21,421 bases of DNA from a virus. Within the stretch, counting starts at the first letter, position 1; each line of letters opens with the position of its first letter. A program made the position numbers and the translations under genes. Below the pieces are notes generated by a model, which saw only the letters and a list, made by a program, of their open reading frames with translations, had not been told where the DNA came from and did no database searches. Positions 20,582 to 21,421 of the stretch are shown here, one piece after another. The stretch covers positions 1 to 21,421 of the IMG/VR virus record IMGVR_UViG_3300043449_001982, one strand, 5' to 3'.

Positions 20582-20968
20582 ATGCCTGCGCAGCCCGCCA
20601 CACTGTCCATCTCCGGGAGCGGTAGACTTCTGGTCTATGCACTGTCCGAGACAAGCGGAACCACCACCAGCACGATCGAGATCGCCCCGGGCGCTGGACA
20701 GTTCCGCCTTCGTGAACTGAGGTGGAAGAAAACCGCCGGGGCGGCCTCGCACGGCCATCCCGCGGTGGGGGTCGATTCGTCCACCTTCACGGATGACGGC
20801 TATCAGCAGGTGGCCAAGGTGTCCGGGACTACCACAGAAACCAGCGTGACCAGTGAAGCTCAGTGGGTTTCGTTCACGACCACCACGGGCAGTATCTACC
20901 TGCGCTCCAACTGGCAGAGCGGAACCAACAATGAAGCTTCTTGGGTTGTCTGTTTGGAGCGGCTCTAA
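20582..20968 (+). CDS. hypothetical beta-rich tail or fibre protein
   Basis: 128 aa from ATG 20582 with CTGGAG upstream. The composition is Ser/Thr/Gly-rich with regular strands (ATLSISGSGRLLVYAL, TSTIEIAPGAGQFRLRELRW, EAQWVSFTTTTGSIYLRSNW, EASWVVCLERL), consistent with a jelly-roll or beta-sandwich. No catalytic residue pattern is seen. It lies between the hub genes and a large fibre-like gene, and its TAA overlaps the next ATG (TAATG). A baseplate or fibre-attachment role is inferred from order alone. Confidence 0.55.
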   Translation: MPAQPATLSISGSGRLLVYALSETSGTTTSTIEIAPGAGQFRLRELRWKKTAGAASHGHPAVGVDSSTFTDDGYQQVAKVSGTTTETSVTSEAQWVSFTTTTGSIYLRSNWQSGTNNEASWVVCLERL

Positions 20969-21421
20969 TGGGCCGCTTCCAGACCGGTGGGCGCTATCAG
21001 TCTGGCCCCGAAGGGGACTATGATCCGTTCACGGCCGCGTCCCCTTCTGTAGCCAGCGAGGCGAGTGGCACCACAAGCAAAGTACTAACGTTCGCTGCCC
21101 CTGCCGGGGGGAGCGGCACCTACACCGCCTCCACCGCGTTGACACAAGCCACAGGATCAGGGGCATCTCTGTCCGGGACCGCGCCCGGAAATCTGACCGT
21201 ATCCAGCCTTGAAGACGGTGACGTTGTCCGGGTGACCGTGACCTATACGGACACGGTGACCAGCGAGACAGCGGTAGCGTCCACAGTTGTGGGCGTAGCC
21301 CCCGCCCCTCCGGCCGGCGGCTGGACGACTGTGCTCGATGTCGACTTCACCGCGCTCGATGCCGGACAGTCCTGGACGGCTCCCGGCACGGTGTCGCTGA
21401 CCTTCTCCGATGCCCAGGCTG
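20968..21421 (+). CDS. fibre-like protein with Ig-like domain, cut by the window edge
   Basis: An open frame starts at ATG 20968 and runs 151 codons to the end of the window without a stop. Residues 1-20 are a short Gly/Tyr-rich head (MGRFQTGGRYQSG). Residues about 22-108 are strand-rich and Thr/Ser/Val-rich (SGTTSKVLTFAAPAGGSG, LTVSSLEDGDVVRVTVTYTD), the pattern of an Ig-like or similar virion surface domain. After a Pro-rich hinge (VAPAPPAGG) a new strand domain begins (WTTVLDVDFTALDAGQSW), perhaps lectin-like. Tail fibres that recognise host glycans have this build. The final length is unknown. Confidence 0.7.
   Translation, partial: MGRFQTGGRYQSGPEGDYDPFTAASPSVASEASGTTSKVLTFAAPAGGSGTYTASTALTQATGSGASLSGTAPGNLTVSSLEDGDVVRVTVTYTDTVTSETAVASTVVGVAPAPPAGGWTTVLDVDFTALDAGQSWTAPGTVSLTFSDAQA

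Overview
The window is a contiguous piece of a GC-rich, tailed double-stranded DNA phage or prophage with a long non-contractile tail (siphovirus type). It carries the classical late order: terminase small and large subunits, portal fused to a MuF domain, prohead protease, HK97-fold major capsid protein, a decoration-like protein, head-tail connector, tail completion, tail terminator, major tail protein, frameshifted tail assembly chaperone, tape measure protein, distal tail and hub proteins, and the start of a fibre-like protein cut by the right edge. I see no integrase, repressor, lysis or replication gene, so lifestyle cannot be decided. The host is not named by the sequence. High GC and promoter-like sites of the form CTTG[AC]N-N17-hexamer, close to the alphaproteobacterial housekeeping consensus CTTGAC-N17-CTATAT, make an alphaproteobacterial host a reasonable inference.

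Layout. 1-1121: small unknown genes. 1131-3097: terminase. 3105-5842: an accessory island between terL and portal, flanked by a 14-bp inverted-repeat terminator on the left and a hairpin/T-tract terminator on the right. It holds four leftward genes (85 aa and 69 aa unknowns, and two paralogous zinc-ribbon proteins of 146 and 152 aa) and one rightward pentapeptide-repeat gene. 5945-8476: a hairpin and the portal-MuF gene. 8485-13161: head and connector genes. 13193-21421: tail genes, beginning with an out-of-place DUF2341-like protein.

Two regulatory systems stand out. First, four of the five island genes are each preceded by a nearly identical module of about 85-100 bp: an AT-rich block, a CTTGCG -35 box, a perfect 16-18 bp palindrome filling the promoter spacer, a -10 box, a stem-loop predicted to sit at the extreme 5' end of the mRNA, and a Shine-Dalgarno directly after the stem. 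This looks like a small regulon under one repressor and one RNA-level signal. Second, the structural operons are punctuated by a different site, CTTG[AC]N-N17-[TG]TAGYN-like, placed 6-7 nt before the ATG of the terS, portal, protease and DUF2341-like genes, none of which has a Shine-Dalgarno. The spacing predicts leaderless mRNAs. A fifth copy precedes the 20582 gene with a short SD-containing leader.

All function calls rest on reading the translated sequence against remembered family motifs; no database search was run.
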